A stretch of DNA of 64,000 nt, taken from Klenkia soli. GTDB lineage: Bacteria > Actinomycetota > Actinomycetes > Mycobacteriales > Geodermatophilaceae. A program made the translations under genes and the position numbers. Positions 16,099 to 24,593 of this stretch are shown piece after piece (position 1 is the first letter of the stretch; each line of letters starts with the position of its first letter). Location of the stretch: contig NZ_FNIR01000004.1 in the NCBI RefSeq assembly GCF_900103975.1, positions 62,001 through 126,000 on the forward strand, written 5' to 3'. The notes under the pieces were generated by a model that worked only from the letters and a program-made list of their open reading frames with translations, was not told the DNA's origin and searched no databases.

Positions 16099-19000
16099 GC
16101 CGCGGACGACCGTCGGAGGACCAGCTGACCTTCGACCTGCCGGGGTTCGTCGAGCCCCGGGCCGCGGTGGTCCCCGAGCTGCTGACCCCGGCCGAGGTGG
16201 CCCACCGGTGCGGGCTGTCCTACGCCCCCTCGGCCGAGCAGGCCGCCGTGGTGCAGGCCGCCGTCGACCGGCCGATGGTGGTCGTGGCCGGTGCCGGGTC
16301 GGGCAAGACCGAGACCATGGCGGCCCGGGTCGCCTGGTTGGTGGCCAACCAGCTGGTGGCCCCCGAGGCCGTGCTGGGGCTGACGTTCACCCGCAAGGCC
16401 GCCAGCGAGCTCGGTGCGCGCATCCGGCTGCGGTTGGCCGCGCTGGCCGCGCACCCGGACACCGACCCCGTGCTGCGCGAACGACTCGAGGTGGCCTCGC
16501 CCACGGTGGCCACCTACCACGGCTACGCCGCCGGCATCGTCGCCGAGCACGGGCTGCGGATCGGCGTCGAGCCCGGTGCCGGGGTGCTGGGCCCGGCGAT
16601 GTGCTGGGGCCAGGCAGCCACCGCCGTCGCCGCGCACACCGGTGACATGAGCGACGTCGCGCTGGGCCTGGTCACCACCACCGAGGACGTCCTGCAGCTG
16701 GCGGCCGAGCTGGGCGAGCACGACATCAGCCCCGACCGGCTCCGGGCCTGGACCGCGCGGCTCGAGGCGCAGGTGCACGCCTACCCGGTCACCGGCCGCA
16801 CCAAGGGGCCCTACGCCGACGTGCTGAAGATGCTCGCCCGGCAGCGGTCCCGGGTGGCGCTGCTGCCCATGGTCGAGGCCTTCGAGGCCCGCAAGCGCGC
16901 CGCCGGTGCCATCGACTACGCCGACCAGGTCGCGCACGCCGCCCGGGCCGCCACGGGGTCGCCCGAGGTGGGCCGCCGCGAGCGGGCCCGCTGGCGCACC
17001 GTCCTGCTCGACGAGTACCAGGACACCTCGGTCGGCCAGCTGCGCATGCTCGAGGCGCTGTTCGGCGGTGACAGCCACCACCCCGTGCTCGCCGTCGGCG
17101 ACCCCCGGCAGTCGATCTACGGCTGGCGCGGGGCCTCCTCCGGCACGATCGAGCGGTTCCACCGGACCTTCCCGGGTGCGCCCGGCCGGCGGGCCGAGCG
17201 GCTGACGCTGTCCACCAGCTGGCGCAACGACCAGGCGGTGCTCGCCGTCGCCAACCGGGTCGCGGCCGACCTGCCGCTGCCCGAGGGCGCCGCCGCGCTG
17301 CCCGACCTCACCGCGGCCCCCACGGCCGGGCCGGGGGAGGTCCGGGTCGGGTTGTACGAGACGGTGGCCGAGGAGACCGCGGCGCTGGCCGACCGCCTGG
17401 CCGCCGAGTGGCACGGTCCGTCGGCTGCGGAGGCCGCTCCCGGCCACCGGCGGCCCACCATCGCGGTGCTCGCCCGCCGCCGGGCCCAGCTGCCCGGCAT
17501 CGCCGCGGCGCTGCGCGAGCGCGGCCTGCCGGTCGAGGTCGTCGGTCTGGGCGGGCTGCTCGACGTGCCCGAGGTGTCCGACGTCGTCGCCACCCTGACC
17601 GTGCTGGTCGACCCGACCGCCGGCGACGCACTGGGCCGGTTGCTCACCGGTGCCCGGTGGCGCATCGGCCCCCGCGACCTGGCCGCGCTCGAGGCCCGGG
17701 CCCGGCAGCTCGTCCGCGGCCGTACGCCGGGCGGTGACCCGGCCACCGCCCCCGCCGCGGGCCCCGGCGCGGGCCCCGACGAGGCGTCCGCTCCCGTCGT
17801 CGAGCTCGCCCCCGAGCGGGGGAGCATCGTCGAGGCCCTCGACGACCTCGGGGCACCCACCGCGTTCTCCGCCGACGGGCACCGACGCCTCCGTCGGCTG
17901 GGCGCCGAGCTGGCCGGGTTACGGGCACGGCTGGGTGAACCGCTGCCCGACCTGGTCGACGAGGTGGTCCGCACGCTGGGCCTGGAGACCGAGCTGGCCA
18001 GCCACCCCGATGCCAGCCCCGGCGGTGCCCGCACCCACCTCGACGCCCTCCACACGGTGGCCGCGCAGTTCGCCGACCTCGCCGAGCTGCCGTCGCTGCC
18101 GGCGTTCCTCGGCTACCTGTCCGACGCCGAGGTCCGCGAGCGCGGTCTCGAGCCCGGCGAGGTGGCGGTGAACCCCGAGGCGGTGCAGCTGCTGACCGGG
18201 CACTCGGCCAAGGGCCTGGAGTGGGACGTCGTCGCGGTCCCGGGCATGACCGTGGGCCAGTTCCCCAGCAAGGCCGACACGTCCGACTCCTGGATCAACG
18301 ACCCCGGGGCCGTGCCGGCCGAGCTGCGGCTGACCGACCGCGACGACCTGCCCGCCCTCCGGCTGCCCCTGCCCGGGTCCGGCGACCAGTCGGTGGTCCG
18401 CGACGCCCTGGGTGACTACGTGGCGGAGTGGAAGGCGTTCGGGTCCGCCGAGGAGGTCCGGCTGGGCTACGTCGCGGTGACCCGCGCCAAGCGGCTGCTG
18501 CTGTGCTCGGGCAGCTGGTGGCGCGACGGGGTCAAGCCCAACGGCCCCTCGACCCTGCTGCTGGCCGTCCGCGAGGCGGTCGAGGTGCTCGCGGGTGCGG
18601 GCACCGGGGGGGTCGAGGCCTGGGCCGAGCCCCCGGCGGACGACGCGACCAACCCCGCGCTGGCCGAGTGGCCCGTCGGGGTGTGGCCGGCCGACCCGCT
18701 GTCGGCCGGCCGGCGGCGGGCGCTCACCGCCGCGGCCGAGCTCGTCGCGGGCACCCGGGCACACCCCCTGGACCGGTCCGGCCTGGGTGCGGCCGAGGAC
18801 CCGGTGGTCGACGACTGGCTGCGCGACGCCCAGCTGCTGCTCCGCGAGCGGGCCGAGCACGGGCGCAGCGCCACCGAGGTCACCCTCCCGGCGCAGCTGT
18901 CGGTGTCCTCGTTGGTCGCCCTGCGGCGGGACCCCGCTGCCCTGGCCCGCCGGCTGCGCCGCCCGATGCCGGCCGCGCCCGCCCCGCTGGCCCGGCGGGG

Positions 19001-19475
19001 CACGGCGTTCCACCTGTGGCTCGAGCAGCGGTTCGGCGCGACCCGGCTGATCGACCTCGACGAGCTGCCCGGGTCCGGCGACGCCGACGCCGCTCCCGAC
19101 GCCGCGCTGACCGCGCTGCAGGAGGCCTTCCTGGCCGGGGAGTGGGCCGACCGGCAGCCGGCCGAGGTCGAGGCGGCGTTCGAGACGCCGCTGGGGCCGC
19201 TCACCCTGCGGGGCCGCATCGACGCCGTCTACGCCGACGCCGCGGGCGGGTTCGAGGTCATCGACTGGAAGACCGGCCCGGTGCCCGGCGCCGCCGAGCT
19301 CACCGCGGCCGGCGTGCAGCTGGCGGCCTACCGGTTGGGGTGGTCCCGGTTGGCCGGGGTGCCGGTCGAGCGGGTCAGCGCCGGGTTCCACCACGTGCTC
19401 GCCGGGGTCACGGTGCGACCGGTCGACCTGCTGGACGAGGCGGGCCTGCTGGCCTTGGTGACCGGTGGTGGGTAG
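16095..19475 (+). CDS. adnB: AdnB-type UvrD helicase/PD-(D/E)XK nuclease subunit
   Basis: This 1126-residue partner of AdnA has Walker A AGAGSGKTE with Lys71, motif Ia LTFTRKAASE, motif II LDEYQDTS, motif III GDPRQSIYGWRG, motif V TGHSAKGLEW and motif VI VAVTRAKR. The C-terminal nuclease domain has GRIDAVY and VIDWKTG. It lacks the Fe-S cysteine cluster of AdnA. The GTG at 16095 forms a GTGA overlap with adnA, so the subunits are translationally coupled, consistent with a 1:1 heterodimer that resects double-strand breaks. The frame is open far upstream inside adnA, but that stretch is only a shadow of adnA. Confidence 0.9.
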   Translation: MSRGRPSEDQLTFDLPGFVEPRAAVVPELLTPAEVAHRCGLSYAPSAEQAAVVQAAVDRPMVVVAGAGSGKTETMAARVAWLVANQLVAPEAVLGLTFTRKAASELGARIRLRLAALAAHPDTDPVLRERLEVASPTVATYHGYAAGIVAEHGLRIGVEPGAGVLGPAMCWGQAATAVAAHTGDMSDVALGLVTTTEDVLQLAAELGEHDISPDRLRAWTARLEAQVHAYPVTGRTKGPYADVLKMLARQRSRVALLPMVEAFEARKRAAGAIDYADQVAHAARAATGSPEVGRRERARWRTVLLDEYQDTSVGQLRMLEALFGGDSHHPVLAVGDPRQSIYGWRGASSGTIERFHRTFPGAPGRRAERLTLSTSWRNDQAVLAVANRVAADLPLPEGAAALPDLTAAPTAGPGEVRVGLYETVAEETAALADRLAAEWHGPSAAEAAPGHRRPTIAVLARRRAQLPGIAAALRERGLPVEVVGLGGLLDVPEVSDVVATLTVLVDPTAGDALGRLLTGARWRIGPRDLAALEARARQLVRGRTPGGDPATAPAAGPGAGPDEASAPVVELAPERGSIVEALDDLGAPTAFSADGHRRLRRLGAELAGLRARLGEPLPDLVDEVVRTLGLETELASHPDASPGGARTHLDALHTVAAQFADLAELPSLPAFLGYLSDAEVRERGLEPGEVAVNPEAVQLLTGHSAKGLEWDVVAVPGMTVGQFPSKADTSDSWINDPGAVPAELRLTDRDDLPALRLPLPGSGDQSVVRDALGDYVAEWKAFGSAEEVRLGYVAVTRAKRLLLCSGSWWRDGVKPNGPSTLLLAVREAVEVLAGAGTGGVEAWAEPPADDATNPALAEWPVGVWPADPLSAGRRRALTAAAELVAGTRAHPLDRSGLGAAEDPVVDDWLRDAQLLLRERAEHGRSATEVTLPAQLSVSSLVALRRDPAALARRLRRPMPAAPAPLARRGTAFHLWLEQRFGATRLIDLDELPGSGDADAAPDAALTALQEAFLAGEWADRQPAEVEAAFETPLGPLTLRGRIDAVYADAAGGFEVIDWKTGPVPGAAELTAAGVQLAAYRLGWSRLAGVPVERVSAGFHHVLAGVTVRPVDLLDEAGLLALVTGGG

Positions 19476-19491
19476 CCGCCGCCGGGGCCCC

Positions 19492-19527
19492 GGACCGGGT
19501 TCTGGACCGGGCTCTGGACCGGGTCCT
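19492..19527 (+). repeat. Three 12-bp direct repeats between convergent genes
   Basis: Three imperfect units of GGACCGGGTTCT lie head to tail at 19492-19503, 19504-19515 and 19516-19527. They sit in the 67-bp gap between the adnB stop and the convergent hydrolase stop. No hairpin or function is evident. Confidence 0.75.
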
Positions 19528-19542
19528 GGGTCGAGTGCGGGA

Positions 19543-20376
19543 TCAGGCCCCGGCGACGCGGTCCAGGATCGCCGCGGCCAGGGCCTCCGGTGCCCTCTCC
19601 GGGATCCAGTGCGAGACCCCGGCCAGCTCGACGAACCGGTAGTCCCCGGTCACCTGGTCCGCGCAGGCCTCCGCCGCGGTGCGCCCGATGGCCATGTCCT
19701 CGTCGCTCCAGACGTAGGTGGTGGGCACCCCCACCGGGTCCAGCGGCGTGCTCGAGCTCATCGCCCGGTACCAGTCCAGGGCGGCGGTGAGCGCGCCCGG
19801 CGCCGACAGGTGCGCCACGTAGGCGTCCACGGCCTCGGGCGGCACGTCGCCGAGCACGCGCCGCAGCCGGCGGGCGTCGTCCTCGAGCAGCACGCGCTCG
19901 GCCTTGCCGGCCTGCCAGAACAGCTTGATGTAGGCCGAGCGCTCCTTCTGCTCCGGGTCCGCGCGGTAGGCCAGGGTGTACGCGGTCGGGTGCGGCACCG
20001 ACACCGCGGTCAGCGTGCGCACCCTGTCGGGGTGCCACCCGGCCAACGCCCAGGCCACGTTCGCGCCCCAGTCGTGGCCCACCACGTCGGCGGTGGGCAG
20101 GTCCAGCGCGGTCATCAGGTCCGCGGTCACCGCGGCCAGGGCCGGCAGGGCGTAGGCGTCGGTCTCACCGGGGCGGGCGCCGGGGGAGTAGCCCAGCTGG
20201 TCGGGCGCATAGGTGCGCAGGCCGGCCTCGGCCAGCAGCGGGGTGACCGCCGACCACGACAGCGAGGTCTGCGGGAAGCCGTGCAGCAGCAGCACGGGCC
20301 GGCCGTCCTCGGGGCCGTCGGTCCGCACGTCGAGCACGAGGTCGCCGACGTCCACCTGCAGTTGCCCAGCACCCAT
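19543..20376 (-). CDS. Alpha/beta hydrolase, epoxide-hydrolase-like
   Basis: The 277-residue protein has the HGFPQTSLSW oxyanion motif and the nucleophile elbow GHDWGA. There Asp replaces Ser, as in epoxide hydrolases and haloalkane dehalogenases. A late acid region (WSDEDMAIG) and a catalytic His in GVSHWIPE follow. The ATG at 20376 is preferred because TACGTT sits 7 nt upstream, giving a leaderless transcript. A longer version would need a TTG at 20385. It is divergent from the M20 peptidase. The substrate is unknown, with epoxide hydrolysis most likely. Confidence 0.87.
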   Translation of the reverse strand: MGAGQLQVDVGDLVLDVRTDGPEDGRPVLLLHGFPQTSLSWSAVTPLLAEAGLRTYAPDQLGYSPGARPGETDAYALPALAAVTADLMTALDLPTADVVGHDWGANVAWALAGWHPDRVRTLTAVSVPHPTAYTLAYRADPEQKERSAYIKLFWQAGKAERVLLEDDARRLRRVLGDVPPEAVDAYVAHLSAPGALTAALDWYRAMSSSTPLDPVGVPTTYVWSDEDMAIGRTAAEACADQVTGDYRFVELAGVSHWIPERAPEALAAAILDRVAGA

Positions 20377-20389
20377 GCCGGGCAACGTA
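20374..20389 (-). promoter_or_regulatory. Candidate leaderless promoter of the epoxide-hydrolase-like gene
   Basis: On the minus strand TACGTT (complement of 20384-20389) lies 7 nt before the ATG at 20376, with no Shine-Dalgarno sequence. It faces the leaderless promoter of the divergent M20 gene. Confidence 0.5.
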
Positions 20390-20414
20390 GCCCGGGGGCC
20401 CGCGGCCGGCGCGT

Positions 20415-20429
20415 TACGGTCGCCCGGTG
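20415..20429 (+). promoter_or_regulatory. Candidate leaderless promoter of the M20 peptidase
   Basis: TACGGT (20415-20420) lies 6 nt before the GTG at 20427. There is no Shine-Dalgarno sequence. Confidence 0.55.
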
Positions 20430-21938
20430 AGCACGGACAGCCCCGCCCTGCGCCCGGATCCCGCCGGCGACCCCGCCCTGCGCCCGGATCCCGCCGGCGA
20501 CCCCGCCCTGCGCCCGGATCTCGCCGGCAACCCCGAACGCGACTTCGTCACCGCGCACCGCGCCGACCTCGACGCCGACCTGGACGCCTGGCTGCGCATC
20601 CCGTCGATCTCCGCCGACCCGGAGCACGCCGGCGACGTCGCGGCCAGCGCCGAGTGGTTGGCCGCCGCACTGCGGCGGGTCGGGTTCCCGGTGGTCGAGA
20701 TCTGGCCCACCGCCGGTGCGCCGGCGGTCTACGCCGAGTGGCCCTCGGCCGACGCCGGTGCCCCGGTCGCGCTGGTCTACGGCCACCACGACGTGCAGCC
20801 GGTGACGCCGGAGGAGGCCTGGACCCACCCGCCGTTCGAACCCACCCGGGTCGAGACCGAGCTGGGCACCGAGCTGCACGCCCGCGGGGCCATCGACGAC
20901 AAGGGCAATGTCGCCTTCCACCTGCTGGGCATCCGCGCGCACCTGGCCGCCACCGGCCGCGACACCCCGGCGGTGACCGTCAAGCTGCTGGTCGAGGGCG
21001 AGGAGGAGTCGGGCTCACCGAACTTCCCCGCCCTGCTCGCCGAGCGCCGCGAGCGGCTGGCCTGCGACGTGGTCGTGGTCAGCGACACCGGCATGGCCGC
21101 CCCGGACGTCCCCAGCGCGGTCACCGCGATGCGGGGGTTGGCCGACGCCGAGATCACCCTGCGCGGGCCCGGCGTCGACCTGCACTCGGGCTCCTTCGGC
21201 GGCGCGGTGCCCAACCCCCTGCACGCCCTGGCCGCGCTGCTGGCCGCGCTGCACGACGACCACGGGCGGGTCACCCTGCCCGGGTTCTACGACAAGGTCC
21301 GCCCGCTCACCGACCGCGAGCGCGAGCTGATGGGCCGGGTGCCCTTCGACGAGGCGGCCTGGCTGGCCGGGCCGGCGGCGTCCCGCGCGGCGACCGGCGA
21401 GGCCGGGTTCAGCACCCTGGAGCGCATCGGTGCCCGCCCCACCGCCGAGGTCAACGGCATGTGGGGCGGCTACACCGGCCCCGGGCACAAGACGATCATC
21501 CCGGCCGAGGCGCACGCCAAGGTGACGTTCCGGCTGGTCGCCGACCAGGTGCCGGCCGACCTCGGCGAGCAGCTGCGCAGCTGGGTCGCCGACCACGTGC
21601 CGGCCGGCATCGAGGCCGAGGTGCACGTGCCCGAGGGCGGGGTGAGCCCGTGCGCGAGCGACCTCGACCACCCCGCGATGACGGCGCTGCTCACCGCCAT
21701 AGGCCAGGCCTTCGACCGCCCTGCCGACGAGGTGCTGTTCACCCGCGAGGGCGGCAGCGGGCCCGAGGCCGACCTGGTCGCCGTCCTCGGCGCACCGCTG
21801 CTGTTCCTGGGCGCCGGCCTGCCCACCGACCGCATCCACGCCCCCAACGAGCGGGTGCTGCTGCCGATGCTGCACCGGGGCGCCGAGGCGGCCGCGCACC
21901 TGTGGCGCGAGCTCGCCGCGGTCCCCGCCGAGCGCTGA
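20427..21938 (+). CDS. M20-family dipeptidase
   Basis: The 503-residue di-zinc peptidase has metal-binding segments GHHDVQPV, GAIDDKGN (bridging Asp), VEGEEESGS (catalytic Glu and ligand) and VSDTG, and a late His in TGPGHKTIIP. Members hydrolyse dipeptides in the cytoplasm. The N-terminus begins with three PALRPDPAGD-type repeats encoded by a perfect 30-bp array, then joins the family sequence at about residue 37. The start therefore probably includes a non-conserved extension. It is 15 bp upstream of the Ser/Thr kinase and probably co-transcribed with it. Confidence 0.92.
   Translation: MSTDSPALRPDPAGDPALRPDPAGDPALRPDLAGNPERDFVTAHRADLDADLDAWLRIPSISADPEHAGDVAASAEWLAAALRRVGFPVVEIWPTAGAPAVYAEWPSADAGAPVALVYGHHDVQPVTPEEAWTHPPFEPTRVETELGTELHARGAIDDKGNVAFHLLGIRAHLAATGRDTPAVTVKLLVEGEEESGSPNFPALLAERRERLACDVVVVSDTGMAAPDVPSAVTAMRGLADAEITLRGPGVDLHSGSFGGAVPNPLHALAALLAALHDDHGRVTLPGFYDKVRPLTDRERELMGRVPFDEAAWLAGPAASRAATGEAGFSTLERIGARPTAEVNGMWGGYTGPGHKTIIPAEAHAKVTFRLVADQVPADLGEQLRSWVADHVPAGIEAEVHVPEGGVSPCASDLDHPAMTALLTAIGQAFDRPADEVLFTREGGSGPEADLVAVLGAPLLFLGAGLPTDRIHAPNERVLLPMLHRGAEAAAHLWRELAAVPAER
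20441..20530 (+). repeat. Three-copy 30-bp in-frame repeat in the M20 peptidase N-terminus
   Basis: Three 30-bp units (20441-20470, 20471-20500, 20501-20530) encode PALRPDPAGD twice and PALRPDLAGN once. The first two are identical and the third has a few changes. The unit length is a multiple of three, so copy-number changes would keep the frame. Confidence 0.93.
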
Positions 21939-21953
21939 GCCGGGAGGGCGACG

Positions 21954-23675
21954 ATGCACGAGGGCGACCGGTTTGGCCCCTACCGGGTGTTGGGTGTGCT
22001 CGGGCAGGGCGGCATGGGCGAGGTCGTGCGCGCCCTGGACGCCGAGCACGAGCGCGAGGTGGCCCTCAAGGTCCTGCACCCGCAGTGGGCCGGGGACGAG
22101 TCCTACCGGGAGCGGTTCCGCCGCGAGGCACGGGTGGTGGCCCGGCTGCGCGAACCGCACGTCGTCCCCATCCACCGCTACGGGGAGATCGACGGGCGGT
22201 TGTTCCTGGACATGCGCCTGGTCGAGGGCGAGGACCTCGCCTCGCTGCTGCGCCGCACCGGCGCACTGCACCCGGCCCGCGCCGTCGACCTGGTCGGGCA
22301 GGTCGCCCGCGCACTCGACGCCGCGCACGCCGACGGCCTCGTCCACCGCGACGTCAAACCCTCCAACGTGCTGCTGGTCGCCCGACCCGACGGCGGCGAC
22401 CTGGCCGGCTCGTCGGCCGGTGACGACTTCGTCTACCTGGTCGACTTCGGCATCGCCCGACCGGTCGGCGACGAGACCGGGCCGTCCCTCACCGGCACCG
22501 GGCTGACCATCGGCAGCACCGAGTACATGGCCCCCGAGCGGTTCCACGGCCGCGCGCTCTCGGCGGCCACCGACGTGTACTCGCTGGCCTGCGTGCTGTA
22601 CGAGGCGCTCACCGGGCAGCGGCCCTTCCCGCCCGGTGACGCGGTCAGCCAGATGTACTCCCACGTCAACGCCGTGCCGCCGCCGCCGAGCTCGGTCCGG
22701 CCCGGCGGCGTGGGCGGGGTCGACCTGAGCGTGCTGGACGGCGTCGTGCTGCGCGGGTTGGCCAAGGACCCCGGTCAGCGGTGGACGTCGGCCGGCGGCA
22801 TGGCCGCCGCCGCGCGGGCGGCCCTCGGCGTCAGCGGCATCGAGGTGCCCCGCCCGGCCGAGCACCCGCCGGGCCCGAACGGCACCGCGCCCACCACCGT
22901 CGGGGTCGTCGGTGGTGATCCCGGTCGGGCCGGTACGGCGGTGCGGCCGCAGTCGATCCCCACCAGCGTCCAGCCGGCGCCGTCGCAGCAGCGAGGACCC
23001 GGCCAGCTGCCGGGCCCGTCGCCGCGGTCCGCCGTCCCGCCGCCCCCGGGTCCGCCGCCGTGGGTCGGCGACCAGCCGGGCGGGCGGTCCGGGCGTCGGC
23101 GCGGGTCGCTGGCCCTGGTCGTCGTCCTCGCGGTGCTCGCCGTCGGTCTGGGCACCTGGGCCGCGGTCGCGACGGTGCGCCTCGCCGGCGCCCGCGACGC
23201 CGCGGTCGACGCCCAGCAGGCGTTGCTCGCCGACGGACTCCCCGCGGACGTCGTGCCGGCCGACTGCACCCGCACGGGCGCCGAGGGCGACGTCCTCACC
23301 GGCCTGGACTGCGGGGTCAGCCCGTCGTCCGAGGGCCCCAGCGAGCAGACCTACCAGCTGCTGGGGTCCCCGGACGCCGCCGCCGCGGCCTTCGCCGGCG
23401 GTGTGCAGCAGGCGGGGCTGTCCCAGCTGGAGGGCGGCGAGGTCTACGCGTGCTCCAGCTCCGACGGCGACCAGGGCTGGGTGCGGCTGGCCGACTTCGA
23501 CGACCAGCCCGTCGGCCGGCTGTCGTGCGGGCTGGACACCGACGGCGCCCCGGTGCTCACCTGGACCTGGGACGACCGGTCGGGCTACTCGTCGGTCACC
23601 GGCCGCGGCGGCCAGGACGGTCTCACCGATCTGCTCGGCTGGTGGCGGGACAACGCCGACCGCGACGACCTGTGA
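21954..23675 (+). CDS. Membrane Ser/Thr protein kinase (PknB/Hanks type)
   Basis: This is a 573-residue receptor-like kinase. The N-terminal kinase domain has the glycine loop GQGGMGEV, catalytic Lys39 in VALKVL, HRDVKPSN with catalytic Asp133, DFG (Asp164) and the activation segment ending in GSTEYMAPE. A Pro-rich juxtamembrane stretch, one transmembrane helix (about residues 386-405) and an outer domain of about 140 residues follow. Instead of PASTA repeats, the outer domain has four cysteines and matches the outer domain of the membrane protein at 11451. It follows the M20 gene by 15 bp and precedes the DUF2510 gene by 13 bp, an apparent operon. Confidence 0.93.
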   Translation: MHEGDRFGPYRVLGVLGQGGMGEVVRALDAEHEREVALKVLHPQWAGDESYRERFRREARVVARLREPHVVPIHRYGEIDGRLFLDMRLVEGEDLASLLRRTGALHPARAVDLVGQVARALDAAHADGLVHRDVKPSNVLLVARPDGGDLAGSSAGDDFVYLVDFGIARPVGDETGPSLTGTGLTIGSTEYMAPERFHGRALSAATDVYSLACVLYEALTGQRPFPPGDAVSQMYSHVNAVPPPPSSVRPGGVGGVDLSVLDGVVLRGLAKDPGQRWTSAGGMAAAARAALGVSGIEVPRPAEHPPGPNGTAPTTVGVVGGDPGRAGTAVRPQSIPTSVQPAPSQQRGPGQLPGPSPRSAVPPPPGPPPWVGDQPGGRSGRRRGSLALVVVLAVLAVGLGTWAAVATVRLAGARDAAVDAQQALLADGLPADVVPADCTRTGAEGDVLTGLDCGVSPSSEGPSEQTYQLLGSPDAAAAAFAGGVQQAGLSQLEGGEVYACSSSDGDQGWVRLADFDDQPVGRLSCGLDTDGAPVLTWTWDDRSGYSSVTGRGGQDGLTDLLGWWRDNADRDDL

Positions 23676-23688
23676 GGAGGGCGTGGGG

Positions 23689-24546
23689 ATGAGCGGACCG
23701 GGCGCGGCGCCGCCGGGCTACTACCCGGACCCCGACGGCGCCCCCGGCATGGTGCGGTGGTGGGACGGCGGCGGCTGGTCCGACGTCCTGACCCCTGCCG
23801 GGCCCGGGGTCTCCACCGGGCGCGGGGAGACCGCGCACCGGCCGGCGCCGTCCCCGTGGCAGCCGGCCGTCCCCGTCCGGGGCCACGGACGCACGCCGTG
23901 GGTGGTCGGTGCGGTGGTGACCGCGGTCGTCGTCCTCGTGGTCGCCGTCGTGGTCGGGACCACCGGCCGGGGCACCTCGAACCCGAGCCCGACGGTCGTC
24001 GCCGTGCCCACGGGCCCGACCTTCGCGCCCGGCACCGTGCAGATCGTCGACGAGGACGCCGGCATCGCCTACCCCTACCTCGGCGACGGCTGGTACCAGT
24101 ACGCGCTCGGCGCCCCGCTCGAGACGACGTCGGTGCAGGGGCAGTACTTCATCACCCAGGACACCGTCCCCGACGGCGGCGAGTTCATCGCCCAGATCAC
24201 CTCGGGCCCGGTGGCCGAGGGCTACGGCTGGTCCGGTGCCGGCAGCGAGCAGGCCACGATCGAGACCCTCGCCGAGAGCGTGCGCGCCAACTACTACCCC
24301 GGACCCAACGAGCGCGAGGTGCTGCGCGACGAGGCGACCACCGTCGACGGCGCACCGGCCTGGGTCTACGAGTTCGTGCTCAGCTGGGACACCGCCGGCT
24401 ACGACGCGACCGGGGAGCGGGCCGCGCTGGTGGTGATCGACACCGGGCGGGCCGCCCCGGCCCTGCTCTACCTGTCCATCCCCAACACCCACGCCGAGCT
24501 CTACGGCGTCATCGACCGCGTCATCGGTGCCGTCGACGTGCTGTGA
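23689..24546 (+). CDS. DUF2510 domain membrane protein
   Basis: The 285-residue product starts with a DUF2510 motif (PPGYYPDPDG, then VRWWDGGGWSD), a short cytoplasmic domain common in actinobacterial membrane proteins. A Pro-rich linker, one transmembrane helix (about residues 71-90, Val-rich) and an outer domain of about 180 residues follow. The outer domain has no cysteines and resembles PsbP/LpqN-like beta-sandwiches only loosely. The ATG start has GAGGAGGG upstream, overlapping the end of the kinase gene. Being downstream of the kinase, it is a possible substrate or partner; this is inference from position. Confidence 0.75.
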   Translation: MSGPGAAPPGYYPDPDGAPGMVRWWDGGGWSDVLTPAGPGVSTGRGETAHRPAPSPWQPAVPVRGHGRTPWVVGAVVTAVVVLVVAVVVGTTGRGTSNPSPTVVAVPTGPTFAPGTVQIVDEDAGIAYPYLGDGWYQYALGAPLETTSVQGQYFITQDTVPDGGEFIAQITSGPVAEGYGWSGAGSEQATIETLAESVRANYYPGPNEREVLRDEATTVDGAPAWVYEFVLSWDTAGYDATGERAALVVIDTGRAAPALLYLSIPNTHAELYGVIDRVIGAVDVL

Positions 24547-24578
24547 GGCCCCGCGGGGCCGGGGCGCGCGTACCCGCA

Positions 24579-24593
24579 TACCCTCGGGCGGTG
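24579..24593 (+). promoter_or_regulatory. Candidate leaderless promoter of the M16 operon
   Basis: TACCCT (24579-24584) lies 6 nt before the GTG at 24591, with no Shine-Dalgarno sequence. It would start the M16-M16-nudC transcript independently of the kinase operon. Confidence 0.55.
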
